Positions 9,408-19,174 are shown, numbered from the stretch's first letter. The stretch: DNA of 64,000 nucleotides from Haloterrigena gelatinilytica (GCF_013342145.1 NZ_JABUQZ010000001.1:1116001-1180000), one strand, 5' to 3'. Notes: a model not told the origin generated them from the sequence alone. Translations and numbers: made by a program.

Positions 9408-9620
9408 TCAGCTCTCCTCCGGGTCGAACGAGGCCTCGAGCGTGACCACGTACCGTTCGGTCTCCCCCTCGCGATCGGTCTCGGTCGGCTCCGAGTCGAT
9501 CTCGACCCCGCTGACGTGTTCGATCGTTCCGTCGGCGGCGTCCATCGCGTTCTGTACGGCGTCCTCCCACGATTCGGTCGAGCTCCCGACCAGCTCGACG
9601 ATTTCGGCTCGCTCACCCAT
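9408..9620 (-). CDS. Dodecin (flavin-binding storage protein)
   Basis: A 70-aa protein with the beta-alpha-beta-beta pattern of dodecins: an opening strand (EIVELVGSS), a helix containing SWEDAVQNAMDAADGTI, then the two strands VSGVEIDSE and RYVVTLEASF. Dodecins form hollow dodecamers that sequester riboflavin and related flavins and protect cells from photo-oxidative damage; the haloarchaeal ones prefer riboflavin. ATG 9618-9620 is chosen because it gives the family length; an in-frame start 8 codons upstream is possible. A TATA-like TAAATGA (9649-9655) lies at the distance expected for a nearly leaderless message. Confidence 0.85.
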   Translation of the reverse strand: MGERAEIVELVGSSTESWEDAVQNAMDAADGTIEHVSGVEIDSEPTETDREGETERYVVTLEASFDPEES

Positions 9621-9877
9621 TGCCGTCCCGATTGACGCCACCAACTGGTAAATGATACGGCCCGTCCGACCGACGGAGACGACGCTCTCGAGTCGTGTAA
9701 TTGCGAAGACAAACCGTCGTCGTACCGACCGACGGCCGGTAGAACCCGGCGTTTACATCCGCGATGGAGGGGGTCGCTGCAGCGGCTCGTCCGAGCGGAC
9801 GACTCCGCGTCGCTCGAGCGGGAGGTACCGAGACGCGATTCGAGAACGTCTCGCGATCGAGGGCGCGGCGGCCCCGA

Positions 9878-11227
9878 TCAGACGAGCTGGATGAGGTTTC
9901 CGTTACACGTGACGTGGAGATCGCGTCCGAGCGTGTATCCCTGGTTCGAGGCGAGGTCGACGTACCCCGAGAAGCCCTTCATGTTCTGGTGAGCCGGGAT
10001 GACGTGCTGGGGCTGGAGGGCGTCGAGCATCTCGTAGTGGCCCTCCTGGCGGAGGTGACCCGAGACGTGGATGTCGGAGTAGATCCGCGCGCCCTGCATG
10101 CCGAGCAGTTTCTCGGCCTGGTAGCGCTGGCCCTCGTTGGTCGGCTCCGGAATGATTCCGGCCGAGAAGACGACCTTGTCGCCGTCGTCCAGTTCGTAGG
10201 GCGTCTCGCCGCGGCCCATCCGAGTGAGCATCGCGCGGGGTTCGCCCTGGTGGCCGGTGACGACGGGCAGGTAATCTTCCTTCCCCTCGTTCATGATGCG
10301 CTCGAACGTGCGGTCGACGGAGTTTCGGTGCCCGAACATGCCGAGGTCGTCCGGGAACTCGGCGAAGCCCATCCGTTCGGCGGTGCCCGAGTACTGTTCC
10401 ATCGAGCGGCCCAGCAGGACGGGCTGGCGGCCGATGTCCTTCGCGAACTCGACTAAGCTCTTCACGCGGGCGATGTGACTCGAGAAGGTGGTGGCGACGA
10501 TGCCGCCGTCGTAGTCTTCGACGCTGTAGAGGACGTCCCGGAGGTGTTCCCGGGCGACCCGCTCGGACTGGGTGCGGCCCTTCTTGTTAGCGTTGGTGCA
10601 GTCCTCGATGTAACAGAGGACGCCCTCGCCTTCGCGACCGATCTCGCGGAACCGCTTCATGTCGATCGGATCGCCGATGACGGGCGTGTGGTCCATCCGC
10701 TTGTCGAGCCCGTAGACGATCGCGCCCTCCGGGGTGTGGAGGACGGGGTTGATCGCGTCGATGATCGAGTGGGTGACGTTGACGAACTCGAGTTCGATCT
10801 TTCCGGAGTCGCCGATCGACATCGTCTCGCCGGCGTCCATCTTCACGAGGTCGTTCCCGCTGTCGAACTTCTGCTCGTCCGCGAGTTCGCCCTTGACGAG
10901 TTCGATCGTGAACGGCGTCGCGACCACCGGCGCGTCGTACCGGTGGGCCAGCTTCGAGATGGCGCCGATGTGGTCCAAGTGGCCGTGGGTCGGGACGATC
11001 GCTTTCACGTCGCCCTCGAGGTCGCTCATGATCCGATCGTCGGGGATCGCCCCCATGTCGATCAGGTCCAGGCTGTGCATCCCCTCCGTGCGGAGGTTGT
11101 CGTGGATCAGCACCTTCGACAGGTTCAGCCCCATGTCGAAGATGACGATGTCGGTTCCCGCGCGGACGGCGGTCATCTGCCGTCCGACTTCCTCGTAGCC
11201 GCCGATTGTTGCGATTTCGATTTCCAT
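9878..11227 (-). CDS. rnj: Ribonuclease J, archaeal type (metallo-beta-lactamase fold)
   Basis: A 5'-3' exoribonuclease of the beta-CASP metallo-beta-lactamase superfamily, 449 aa. The zinc motif [11 protein letters not shown] is near residue 80. The beta-CASP region holds [12 protein letters not shown] and LLGRSMEQY, and the C-terminal motif SGHLRQEGH plus IPAHQ completes the active site. The protein is encoded alone, and its 5' region is unusual: the best TATA box lies about 160 bases upstream and a perfect hairpin sits at the predicted 5' end (see separate entries). The start [17 protein letters not shown] matches the conserved N-terminus of the family. Confidence 0.95.
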   Translation of the reverse strand: MEIEIATIGGYEEVGRQMTAVRAGTDIVIFDMGLNLSKVLIHDNLRTEGMHSLDLIDMGAIPDDRIMSDLEGDVKAIVPTHGHLDHIGAISKLAHRYDAPVVATPFTIELVKGELADEQKFDSGNDLVKMDAGETMSIGDSGKIELEFVNVTHSIIDAINPVLHTPEGAIVYGLDKRMDHTPVIGDPIDMKRFREIGREGEGVLCYIEDCTNANKKGRTQSERVAREHLRDVLYSVEDYDGGIVATTFSSHIARVKSLVEFAKDIGRQPVLLGRSMEQYSGTAERMGFAEFPDDLGMFGHRNSVDRTFERIMNEGKEDYLPVVTGHQGEPRAMLTRMGRGETPYELDDGDKVVFSAGIIPEPTNEGQRYQAEKLLGMQGARIYSDIHVSGHLRQEGHYEMLDALQPQHVIPAHQNMKGFSGYVDLASNQGYTLGRDLHVTCNGNLIQLV

Positions 11228-11341
11228 AGGAAACGCCGATCATAGCGGCCTGTCACAGATGCGGTAGTCGAACTCGACTGCCGTGCGACTCCGTCGGCGG
11301 GCGCGAACGACGCGTTCGTTCCCGCTCCCGACGCAGTGTGT

Positions 11342-11360
11342 GAAAGACAGCGCGTCTTTC
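11342..11360 (-). promoter_or_regulatory. Perfect 7-bp hairpin in the predicted rnj 5' leader
   Basis: GAAAGAC (11342-11348), a 5-base loop and GTCTTTC (11354-11360) form a perfect stem. If transcription of rnj starts about 27 bases from the TATA box at 11388-11395, this hairpin would begin within roughly five bases of the mRNA 5' end, leaving a leader of about 135 bases. Confidence 0.5.
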
Positions 11361-11387
11361 GGTCGTCCGTACAGTCGACCCTCGGAC

Positions 11388-11395
11388 GTATATAC
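11388..11395 (-). promoter_or_regulatory. Strong TATA box between usp and rnj
   Basis: GTATATAC is the best TATA match in the gap between the universal stress gene and rnj. Being palindromic it could drive either strand, but only rnj lies downstream in a suitable orientation. Confidence 0.5.
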
Positions 11396-11427
11396 CCGCG
11401 GTTCGCTCGAGGCCGAGCGTCGAACCG

Positions 11428-11838
11428 CTACTTGACGGCCGTGACGGGCGACGGGCTCTGCCGAACGACGGTTTCGGCGACGCTCCCGACGACGATTCTG
11501 GCGATCCCCGTTCGGCCGTGGGTCCCGATAACGACGTGATCGACGTCCGCGGCCTCCGCGTACTCGGTGATCGTCTCGCAGGTCGGGCCGATATCGGCGA
11601 CGCGGCGGATCGAACCGCCACACTCCTCGGCGATCGCGTCGGCGGTTTCCAGCCGCCGCTTCGCGCTCGCGAACAGTTGCCCCGTCTCTTCGGCCTCCGC
11701 GTACTCCGACTCGCGCCCGACCTCGTCGATGACCGTCAGCACCGTGATCTCCGCGTCCGGAAAGTTCTCGAGCGCGTGTTCCAGCGCGTGACGGGCGGGC
11801 GCCGATCCGTCGAACGGGACGAGAACGCGGTCGTTCAT
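11428..11838 (-). CDS. UspA-family universal stress protein
   Basis: Single-domain Usp of 136 aa. It opens with the usual strand MNDRVLVPFDGS and ends with the ATP-binding signature GTHGRTGIARIVVGSVAETVV (the G-2x-G-9x-G-S/T pattern), followed by the terminal PVTAV strand, so it probably binds ATP. Haloarchaea carry many Usp paralogues with roles in stress, salt or starvation responses; the trigger for this one is unknown. It is not closely coupled to rnj, which has its own promoter 200 bases downstream. Confidence 0.92.
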   Translation of the reverse strand: MNDRVLVPFDGSAPARHALEHALENFPDAEITVLTVIDEVGRESEYAEAEETGQLFASAKRRLETADAIAEECGGSIRRVADIGPTCETITEYAEAADVDHVVIGTHGRTGIARIVVGSVAETVVRQSPSPVTAVK

Positions 11839-12008
11839 GGGTGATCTACGGTATCAATAGGCATAGCTATTCCGCAGGAGCGCGTCGGACGAATTACTGC
11901 AGTCAGAGCTCCGACTGGTCGGTTCGAGCGGCACGGAGAAGTTTGCGAGGGAAGATCGCTCCGTGTTGATCTTCCGCATCTTTACCGGTGCTTTCGCACC
12001 GCATGCGA

Positions 12009-12091
12009 TGCGAGGGAAGGGAATCGAACCCTTGAACGTCTACACGAGCGGATCTTGAGTCCGCCGCCGTTGGCCGCTTGGCTACCCTCGC
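12009..12091 (-). tRNA. tRNA-Leu (CAA anticodon)
   Basis: On the minus strand the acceptor arms GCGAGGG (12085-12091) and CCCTCGC (12010-12016) pair perfectly, with discriminator A at 12009. The anticodon stem GCGGA/TCCGC encloses the loop CTCAAGA, giving anticodon CAA. The long variable arm after it is class II, as required for leucine. The T arm is AAGGGTTCGAATCCCTT. CCA is not encoded and no intron is visible. Confidence 0.95.
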
Positions 12092-12120
12092 ACGCAGTGG
12101 CGGATTCTCGCCTCTTCGGG

Positions 12121-12126
12121 TTAAAT
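12121..12126 (-). promoter_or_regulatory. TATA box of tRNA-Leu
   Basis: TTAAAT (ATTTAA on the sense strand) lies about 30 bases upstream of the tRNA 5' end in otherwise GC-rich DNA. Confidence 0.55.
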
Positions 12127-12196
12127 TGTCCGATTCGTACGCGGAGCGCGACCGGCGTTGAAAACGCTTAGGGTCCCGCACCCGGTAGCGCCGACC

Positions 12197-12424
12197 GTGA
12201 GCGAGAACCGCGTCGTTCAGGGGCGAATGGTTACGGCCGAGAAACTGGCCGAGATGGTCGAGGGCGACTCCGTCATGGAGGTCGACTCCATCGAGGAGGC
12301 CGACCGGGACTGTCCGGACTGCGGCGGCAACGTCCTCGAGGTGACCTACATGCCGTCGGTCACCGAGCTCGTCACCGGCTGGAAGTGCCAGGACTGCGAC
12401 TGGAGCGAGGCAGACCGGGACTGA
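12197..12424 (+). CDS. Small haloarchaeal zinc-ribbon protein (DUF5795-like)
   Basis: About 75 aa. A helical, acidic N-terminal part (MVTAEKLAEMVEGDSV) is followed by a zinc ribbon with two CxxC knuckles, CPDCGG and CQDC, 21 residues apart. The intervening VTYMPSVTELVTGWK is well conserved in my memory of haloarchaeal homologues. The function is unknown. I place the start at GTG 12197 (VSENRVVQGRM), since in-frame codons further upstream give a basic stretch unlike the rest; the ATG at 12227 is an alternative. It stands alone between the tRNA and a convergent membrane gene. Confidence 0.72.
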   Translation: MSENRVVQGRMVTAEKLAEMVEGDSVMEVDSIEEADRDCPDCGGNVLEVTYMPSVTELVTGWKCQDCDWSEADRD

Positions 12425-12559
12425 GCGGTCCGTCGTCGGTCGCAGGCGGCTCGAGCAGCGACCGCGTTTTCGATCGGCGAGCAGTAGCGAGTAGCACGAT
12501 TTGCTTCTACAGAACGCCTCTGAGAATGCGTGTATCAGTTCGACAGCCGGGTGCTCGGA

Positions 12560-13017
12560 TTACCCGACTCGCGCGTCGCGGCCGTGATCCGTCCCGGATC
12601 CGAGGCGACATTTGAGAACGCCACCGGCGCCGACGAGAACGAATAGGGACCCGCTGGCGAGCAGCAGGTACAATCCCGACCCGACTGCATACCGTTCGAC
12701 CGACCAGTAGCTGTGAAAGATGTCGCCGAACACCCAGAGTAACAGTCCGCCGGCACCGACGAGTGCGATATCCGGTCGCCAGGGTCGGAATCGGGCTAGT
12801 ACGGCGACGCCGACGACGGCCACGACGAGTACAATGACGGCCGGGTCGATACCGCGGAGGCCGGTCTCCATACCCGACACGTATTCTGTGGTGTAGACCG
12901 CCCGTCCCTGTAGCCGACCGGACGCTTCCGAACCCACGGGAGCCACACTCCAACGACCCCCAGGACCGCCGCGACGATCGTCGCGACGAGAGACGCCGGT
13001 GACGGAGTGTTCGCCAT
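12560..13017 (-). pseudogene. Four-helix membrane protein, split by a one-base frameshift
   Basis: The 5' part starts at ATG 13015-13017 (MANTPSPASLVATIVAAVLG, then GVWLPWVRKRPVGYRDG). The 3' part continues in another frame from AVYTTEYVSGMETG and carries three more hydrophobic segments, ending at 12560. The two halves make one continuous membrane protein of about 152 aa if a single base is restored near 12897-12910. Adding one G on the coding strand (GACGGG to GACGGGG) gives YRDGAVYTTEY with no break. Either it is a sequencing error, a real pseudogene, or the downstream part is translated alone from ATG 12869-12871. The family is unknown. Confidence 0.6.
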
Positions 13018-13148
13018 ACGGTTTCTTTTCCCCACCTCTGGGAAGTGTCTTCCCGTGCTAAACCGCGTTTCGATCCCTGTACCGGACGAAGAAGACGACG
13101 GTCGGTGTGGACGCGTCACCGACGGTTCTCCCGCGATCGGTGCGCGAA

Positions 13149-13460
13149 CTATTCGCCCTCGAGCGGCTCCCCGCGCCGATCGATGCGCGTCGCCGGCAGC
13201 CCGGCTCGATCGGCGTGTTCGCGGATGGCATCCTCGCTCTCGGCTCGGTAGTGACAGAACGTGCCGGTGACGTCGCCGTCCTCGGTGGTCAGGACTTCGG
13301 ATTCGACCCATCGGATGCCGACGCCCTCGTCCCGGAGGGTCGACAGTGCCTCTCCGGATTGCTCGCCGGCCGCCTCCAGTTCAGCCTCGGTGATCGGTTC
13401 GTCCAGCTCGCGGAGGATGAGGAAGTCCTCCAGCTCTTGCTCGCGATCGTGTTCGGACAT
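13149..13460 (-). CDS. DUF4242 (SCO4226-like) small protein
   Basis: A 103-aa protein of the DUF4242 family, ferredoxin-like fold proteins whose Streptomyces member SCO4226 binds nickel. Family features are the N-terminal LREL...ITEAELEAAGEQSGEALSTL helix, the core strand GIRWVESEVL, the FCHYRAESEDAIREHADRAGLPATRI segment and a short acidic tail. A histidine pair (CHYR and EHAD) could contribute to metal binding, but that is inferred. The ATG at 13458-13460 gives an acidic opening. It is a single gene, upstream on the same strand as the broken membrane gene. Confidence 0.75.
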   Translation of the reverse strand: MSEHDREQELEDFLILRELDEPITEAELEAAGEQSGEALSTLRDEGVGIRWVESEVLTTEDGDVTGTFCHYRAESEDAIREHADRAGLPATRIDRRGEPLEGE

Positions 13461-13539
13461 GGTGTTTCAAGTGTTATCATACACCATGACGGGTCATAAA
13501 CCCGGAGGAGCCGGTCCGCGCTAGCGGCCGGGCCACCGC

Positions 13540-14373
13540 TTACCAGATCAGCCAGTCGAGTCCCACCACGACGGCCGCCAGAAAGACGTGCTCGCCGTCG
13601 ACGACGAACCCGTAGTACAGCGGGCCGCGGTCGGGCGTCGCGAAGGGGATGTAACAGGCGACGTAGCCGTTCATCGCGAGCAGGGAGAGGAACTCGAGGG
13701 GGAGGTCGCTCCCGGCGACGACGGCGACGACGGCCGCGGCGATCGCGAGGTTCGCGGCCTGGGAGTACCGACGGGTCGCGGCCGTCCCGAACCGATTCGG
13801 AACGGTCGCGATCCCCTCCTGTCGGTCGCCCTCGATGTCCTTGATGTCGAAGATGGCGGCCGCGACGGTGATCATCGCGGTCAGATACACCGCGAACGCG
13901 AGGATCTCGAGCGTCCAGAGCCGGCCGTAGTAGTAGCCGACGCCCAGCGGGACGATGCCCCAGGCGAACCCGACGAACAGGTTCTTCACGAGGAAGACCT
14001 GCTTGATCCCGCCGACCGAGTAGAGCAAGATGACGATCGGCGGGAGGAAGAGGTAGATCGCACCGGGGAGGCCGAGGGCGAGGGCGACGCCGATGGCGGC
14101 GACGTACAGGCCGACGCCCGCGGCGAGCAGCAGTCGGCCGTACCGTTTCGTAAACGAGGCCCGCTCCGGGACGTTTTCCTCGTCCTCCTCGAGGTCGGTG
14201 AACCGGTTGACGGTGTAGACGAACAGCGTGGCCGCGAAGACGATAAAGAGGGGGAGCGGCTCGAGGGGCAGATTCGCGAGCAGGATCGTCGTGACGACGA
14301 CGCTGGTCGTCGACAGCGAGATGAAGAGGTTGCTGTGGACGAGCAGCCGGAGGACCGACTCGAGCGACGACAT
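13540..14373 (-). CDS. UbiA-family prenyltransferase
   Basis: A membrane-embedded aromatic or glycerol-lipid prenyltransferase of about 277 aa with eight or nine hydrophobic helices. Both Mg2+-diphosphate motifs are present: NRFTDLEEDEEN in the first cytosolic loop and DIKDIEGDRQEG in the second. In haloarchaea this family covers menaquinone synthesis, geranylgeranylglyceryl-phosphate prenylation and bacterioruberin synthesis; no neighbouring pathway gene decides which applies here. The start is uncertain: ATG 14371-14373 is chosen, while an in-frame GTG about 20 codons upstream would add a basic N-terminus. Confidence 0.88.
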   Translation of the reverse strand: MSSLESVLRLLVHSNLFISLSTTSVVVTTILLANLPLEPLPLFIVFAATLFVYTVNRFTDLEEDEENVPERASFTKRYGRLLLAAGVGLYVAAIGVALALGLPGAIYLFLPPIVILLYSVGGIKQVFLVKNLFVGFAWGIVPLGVGYYYGRLWTLEILAFAVYLTAMITVAAAIFDIKDIEGDRQEGIATVPNRFGTAATRRYSQAANLAIAAAVVAVVAGSDLPLEFLSLLAMNGYVACYIPFATPDRGPLYYGFVVDGEHVFLAAVVVGLDWLIW

Positions 14374-14583
14374 CCAGCGTCGGGTTCGGTGCGATGCGAT
14401 CGAGTTGCTCACGAGTTCGGCCACGACCGTGGGAGAACGTGGGATGGAAGACGCTTGAATGCTGTGTTGGCACGGACCGAACGACCCTCGAGAGGGGGTC
14501 GATCGGGACGACTCGAGACGGGCGTTTCGCTCGGTATCCCGGTACACCCGCAGGGATAAGTAGCGGCGTTGACTACTCCCGGT

Positions 14584-15168
14584 ATGGCAGAGATTACGTT
14601 GACGACGGCGCAGCGGCGGGCGGTGACTGCGCTGGTCAACGAGTATCAGTCGGACGAGTCTCCCGTTCGGGCGAAAACCGTCGCGGCGGAGCTCGGACTC
14701 GAAACCGAGAGCGTCCGCCGACAGATGGGTCACCTTCGAGAGCTGAATCTGGTCGAGGGAGTCAGGGGGCCGAAAGGCGGCTACCGGCCGACCGATATCG
14801 CGTACTCGGTGCTCGGTCGACAGCCGGACGAGGATCCCGAACCGAGCGTGCTGGCCCGCGACTTCGACCGCGTCAACGCGGTCGTCGACGAGGTCCGCTT
14901 TACGAACGTCCATCACCCGGACCTGTGCCGGGCGCACCTCCAATTTCAGCAGTCCCTCCAGGAGTTCGACGAGGGCGACACGATCGCGGTCGGGATCTCC
15001 CCCGGAACGGAACTACTGCTGGCGGGCGTGATCGACGCCATCCAGCCGACCGATAACGTGTTGATCGTCGACGTCGCGCGGCTGGAGACGCCGGGGGCGG
15101 ACGCGAACGAAAACGGCCGGAATCGCAGCGCTTCCCCGGTCGACGAGTCCACGGCCGCCGACGATTGA
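14584..15168 (+). CDS. Winged-helix transcription regulator (TrmB/Rrf2-like)
   Basis: A 194-aa regulator. Residues about 1-70 form a winged helix: TLTTAQRRAVTALVNEY, KTVAAELGLETESVRRQMGHL (recognition helix), then the wing LVEGVRGPKGGYRPT, which matches a haloarchaeal group annotated as Rrf2/TrmB-like. Residues about 90-170 are an alpha/beta sensor region (FTNVHHPDLCRAHL, GDTIAVGISPGTELLLAGVI, DNVLIVDVARLETP) that I cannot name. The start is ATG 14584. It is divergent from the prenyltransferase and 215 bases upstream of sucC, so regulation of either is possible but not shown. Confidence 0.75.
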   Translation: MAEITLTTAQRRAVTALVNEYQSDESPVRAKTVAAELGLETESVRRQMGHLRELNLVEGVRGPKGGYRPTDIAYSVLGRQPDEDPEPSVLARDFDRVNAVVDEVRFTNVHHPDLCRAHLQFQQSLQEFDEGDTIAVGISPGTELLLAGVIDAIQPTDNVLIVDVARLETPGADANENGRNRSASPVDESTAADD

Positions 15169-15223
15169 TCGAATTACAAAATCGGGTACTCGAGGGAGGA
15201 AAGTGCCGGTGAGTTCGGACGAG

Positions 15224-15347
15224 TGGAAAGCAGTTTCCGTCCCCTAGTTGAAAATCTCCACAAAGGAGTCGACTGGAAACACGTTCGGCCCGGACGAACG
15301 CGATGGAGTTTCCGGTCATCGATCGATTTTCCGTCGCGAGTGGAAAC
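15224..15347. promoter_or_regulatory. Cluster of GGAAA/TTTCC motifs upstream of sucCD
   Basis: Six copies of TGGAAA(C) or its reverse complement lie in 124 bases, at about 15224, 15234, 15274, 15308, 15327 and 15341. The first two form GGAAA-GCAG-TTTCC. Spacing is irregular. They may be operator half-sites; no regulator is assigned. Confidence 0.35.
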
Positions 15348-15352
15348 TAACA

Positions 15353-15361
15353 GGATTTAAG
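15353..15361 (+). promoter_or_regulatory. TATA box of sucCD
   Basis: GATTTAAG is centred about 27 bases before ATG 15384, predicting a leaderless message and supporting that start over the second ATG at 15390. Confidence 0.6.
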
Positions 15362-15383
15362 CAAGGTCGGAACGGCCGTTCGA

Positions 15384-16537
<1,154 letters not shown>

Positions 16538-16538
<1 letters not shown>

Positions 16539-17410
16539 TGAGCGTTCTAGTCGACGACGACACGCGCGTCGTGGTACAGGGCATCACCGGCGGGGAAGGC
16601 AAGTTCCACGCCAAGCAGATGATGGAGTACGGCACCAACGTCGTTGCCGGCGCGGTCCCCGGCAAGGGCGGCCAGGAGGTCGAAGGCGTCCCCGTCTACG
16701 ACACGGTCCACGAGGCCGTCGAGGAGGAGAACGCCGACACCTCGGTCATCTTCGTCCCGCCGGCGTTCGCCGGCGACGCCGTCTTCGAGTCGCTCGACGC
16801 CGATCTCGACCTCGCGGTCGCGATCACGGAGGGCATTCCGACCCAGGACATGGCCCGCGTCAACAAGCGCCTCACCGAGACCGACACCCGACTCATCGGT
16901 CCGAACTGTCCGGGTCTCATCACCCCCGGCGAGGCCAAACTCGGCATTCTCCCCGGCAACATCTTCGCCGAGGGGAACGTCGGCCTCGTCTCCCGTTCGG
17001 GGACGCTGACCTACCAGGTCGTCGACAGCCTGACCAACCGCGGTATCGGGCAGACGACGGCCATCGGTATCGGCGGCGACCCGATCATCGGCACCGACTT
17101 CGTCGACGCCCTCGAGCTGTTCGAGGACGACCCCGACACCGACGCCATCGTCATGTGCGGCGAGATCGGCGGCGAGGACGAGGAGGAGGCCGCCGCGTTC
17201 ATCGACGACTACGTCGACACGCCGGTCGCCGGCTTCATCGCCGGCCGCACGGCGCCGCCGGGCAAGCGGATGGGTCACGCCGGCGCCATCGTCTCCGGCT
17301 CCGGGACCGGTACCGCCGAGAGCAAGATCAGCGCCCTCAACGACGCGGGCGTCCCCGTCGGCGACACGCCCGAGGAAGTCGCCGACCACATCGAAGAGTT
17401 CCTCGCGTAA
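16538..17410 (+). CDS. sucD: Succinate-CoA ligase, alpha subunit
   Basis: Alpha subunit of succinyl-CoA synthetase, 290 aa, carrying the CoA-binding Rossmann domain ([20 protein letters not shown] at the N-terminus) and the ligase domain. The phospho-histidine is in [17 protein letters not shown] (GHAGA motif, about residue 247). GPNCPGLI and [12 protein letters not shown] are further signatures. The start overlaps the sucC stop by one base. Length is standard. Together with sucC it forms a complete two-gene operon, closed by a palindrome and a T run. Confidence 0.97.
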
Positions 17411-17432
17411 CGCCGCGATCGGTCGGGATCCT

Positions 17433-17484
17433 CTCGAGTCGCGACTCGAGGGGCGACCATCGTCGGTTTCGGCCGTCGTTTTTT
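17433..17484 (+). terminator. Probable sucCD terminator
   Basis: An 18-bp perfect palindrome, CTCGAGTCGCGACTCGAG (17433-17450), lies 22 bases past the sucD stop and is followed by six T (17479-17484) in GC-rich DNA. Confidence 0.5.
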
Positions 17485-17598
17485 CGAGCGCGTCCGTCGC
17501 GTGTCGACCGAGCAGTCGCGCAGCCGGCACTCGTCGCCCCGTCGGAACGCGCAGATCCCGGCAGCACTCCCTTGCGGGAGCCGACCGTCCGTTCGGCT

Positions 17599-17751
17599 AT
17601 GCCCGTCAGTATCGTGTGTGACGAGTGTGGAACCGCGCATACGATCCCCGAACGACCGGATATGGACCGCGGCGGAACCGGCTGTCCCGAGTGCGGGAGT
17701 CGCTCGTTCACGGTCCGCCGGGAGGACGTCGTGTGGCATCCGGAGCGTTAG
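17599..17751 (+). CDS. Small two-knuckle zinc-finger protein
   Basis: A 50-aa protein with two CxxC pairs, IVCDECGTAH and TGCPECGS, about 25 residues apart, a minimal zinc ribbon. The remainder is charged (RREDVVWHPER at the C-terminus). Haloarchaeal genomes hold many such tiny CPxCG-type proteins, some affecting biofilm or stress. The start ATG 17599 follows directly on a GC-rich leader. It is a single gene downstream of the sucCD terminator. Confidence 0.7.
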   Translation: MPVSIVCDECGTAHTIPERPDMDRGGTGCPECGSRSFTVRREDVVWHPER

Positions 17752-17897
17752 CGCGTCCGCGGTCGCGACAACTCGAGGACGAGTCCGGAGCGATCGACTC
17801 GAGAGCGAATCACGTCGAGAACGAAGCACCGACCGGATCGAAGCGCACGTACCGGATTGCGGGTGTCGTAGGGGGCGGTCGGCCGCGGAAATCGGAC

Positions 17898-18806
17898 TCA
17901 GAACAGGCCGCCGAGCTTCGAGCGCAGCCAGCCGAGCAGGCCGCCGGAGCCGTCGTCCTCGTCCGTCGTCGCGGGAACGTCCGTGTTCTCGGCGGGGTCG
18001 AGCGAGGTCTCCTCGACGTCCGCCTCGTCGTCCGCTTCGTCCGCGGCCGTCGACTCGGCGGGTTCGGCCGCCGTCTCAGTCTCGGTGTCCACCGATGCTG
18101 CGGCCTCGTCGACCGTCGTGTCGTCGGCGTCGACGGCCAACGACGTCGAGCCCGAAACGGTGGCTCGAGCGTCGTCAGCGTCGCTCCCGTCCCCGTCGCC
18201 GTTATCGGCCGAAACCGACGAACTGTCGTCCGCGTCGAAAGACTGGTCGACGTCGGTCGCCGCGGCCGCCGCTTCGGCGTCCGGATCATCGCCGCCGTCG
18301 GCTTCGGTTTCGGTCGACGCGGTGTCAACGTCGCGATCGTCCGTCTCGGCGGGGCTATCGACACCGACGTCATCGGACGCATCGGTCGACGACTCGTCGG
18401 TTTCGTCGTCGGTCTCGACCCAGAGGAACTCCTCGTCTTTCGTCCGATCGGTCAACAGGAGATCCGCGAGTTCGCCCTCGTCGACGAGCAGGTCGTCGTC
18501 GACCGATTCTGCCTCGGATTTCGGCTCGTCCATGCTCGCGATGATGTCGTCGGGACTCTCGTCCTCGAGCACGTCGTCGATCTCGGCGGCGTCGGTCGCG
18601 GCGTTCTGTAGTTCTCCGAAAACCGCGGCGGCCGTCCGATCTTCGACGGTCTCGGATTCGTCCGCCCCGTTCGACGACTCCTCGGCCGTCTCGTCGGTCG
18701 CCTCCCCGTCGTCGACCTCCTCCTCGAGGTCGCCGAACAGGTCGTCGGCCCCCCCGACGTCGAGCGCGCCCTCGCCCGAATTTGCGTTCATCGTACTATC
18801 AGTCAT
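17898..18806 (-). CDS. Long acidic, low-complexity protein with an amphipathic C-terminal tail
   Basis: A 302-aa protein I cannot place in a family. Residues about 1-150 look partly structured, with recurring hydrophobic positions (GGADDLFGDLEEEV, TAAAVFGELQNAATDAAEIDDVL, DDIIASMD, ELADLLLTDRTKDEEFLWVE). Residues about 155-285 are an Asp/Ser/Thr/Ala-rich disordered linker. The last 14 residues, GLLGWLRSKLGGLF, form a basic amphipathic helix that could dock on a membrane or partner. The start ATG 18804-18806 is leaderless, with TATA at 18828-18834. Base composition matches its neighbours. It is a single gene. Adaptor or scaffold roles are only guesses. Confidence 0.7.
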   Translation of the reverse strand: MTDSTMNANSGEGALDVGGADDLFGDLEEEVDDGEATDETAEESSNGADESETVEDRTAAAVFGELQNAATDAAEIDDVLEDESPDDIIASMDEPKSEAESVDDDLLVDEGELADLLLTDRTKDEEFLWVETDDETDESSTDASDDVGVDSPAETDDRDVDTASTETEADGGDDPDAEAAAAATDVDQSFDADDSSSVSADNGDGDGSDADDARATVSGSTSLAVDADDTTVDEAAASVDTETETAAEPAESTAADEADDEADVEETSLDPAENTDVPATTDEDDGSGGLLGWLRSKLGGLF

Positions 18807-18827
18807 GAAGTTCTTCCCTAAACGTAC

Positions 18828-18834
18828 ATAATAG
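18828..18834 (-). promoter_or_regulatory. TATA box of the acidic protein gene
   Basis: CATAATA (TATTATG on the sense strand) is centred about 25-27 bases upstream of the ATG at 18806. Confidence 0.5.
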
Positions 18835-19174
18835 CATGACTTTAACTTTCGGAATTTTTTCGCCCCCGCCGAGCCGGGTCGAAAGCGTATTAGCGTAACG
18901 GCCGCCGTCGGTCGATTCACGATAGAAGGTCGGTAAATATACAATTATAACGCGTTCGGGATGACAGTTGCGGAAATCACGACGTGAGACAGATCATGAG
19001 GCCGGCACAAACGCTGTCGGAAACCCTTCGGGCAGTGTGTTATCGCGATACCACCGAGAATGGCTCGCTCGAGCCCGATACCGAGGCCTAGGGAAGTGCG
19101 AGTCGAGACGCGAAAAGCGGGACGCTGAGACGCCGGATAACGCGACCGACCGTTCCGCTCCGGATCGGCGGTCG
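18835..19174. other. Intergenic region without a recognisable gene
   Basis: The part next to the acidic protein gene is AT-richer (18840-18960) and the rest is GC-rich. Reading frames here are short and lack protein-like composition. I see no RNA gene or repeat. Confidence 0.5.
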
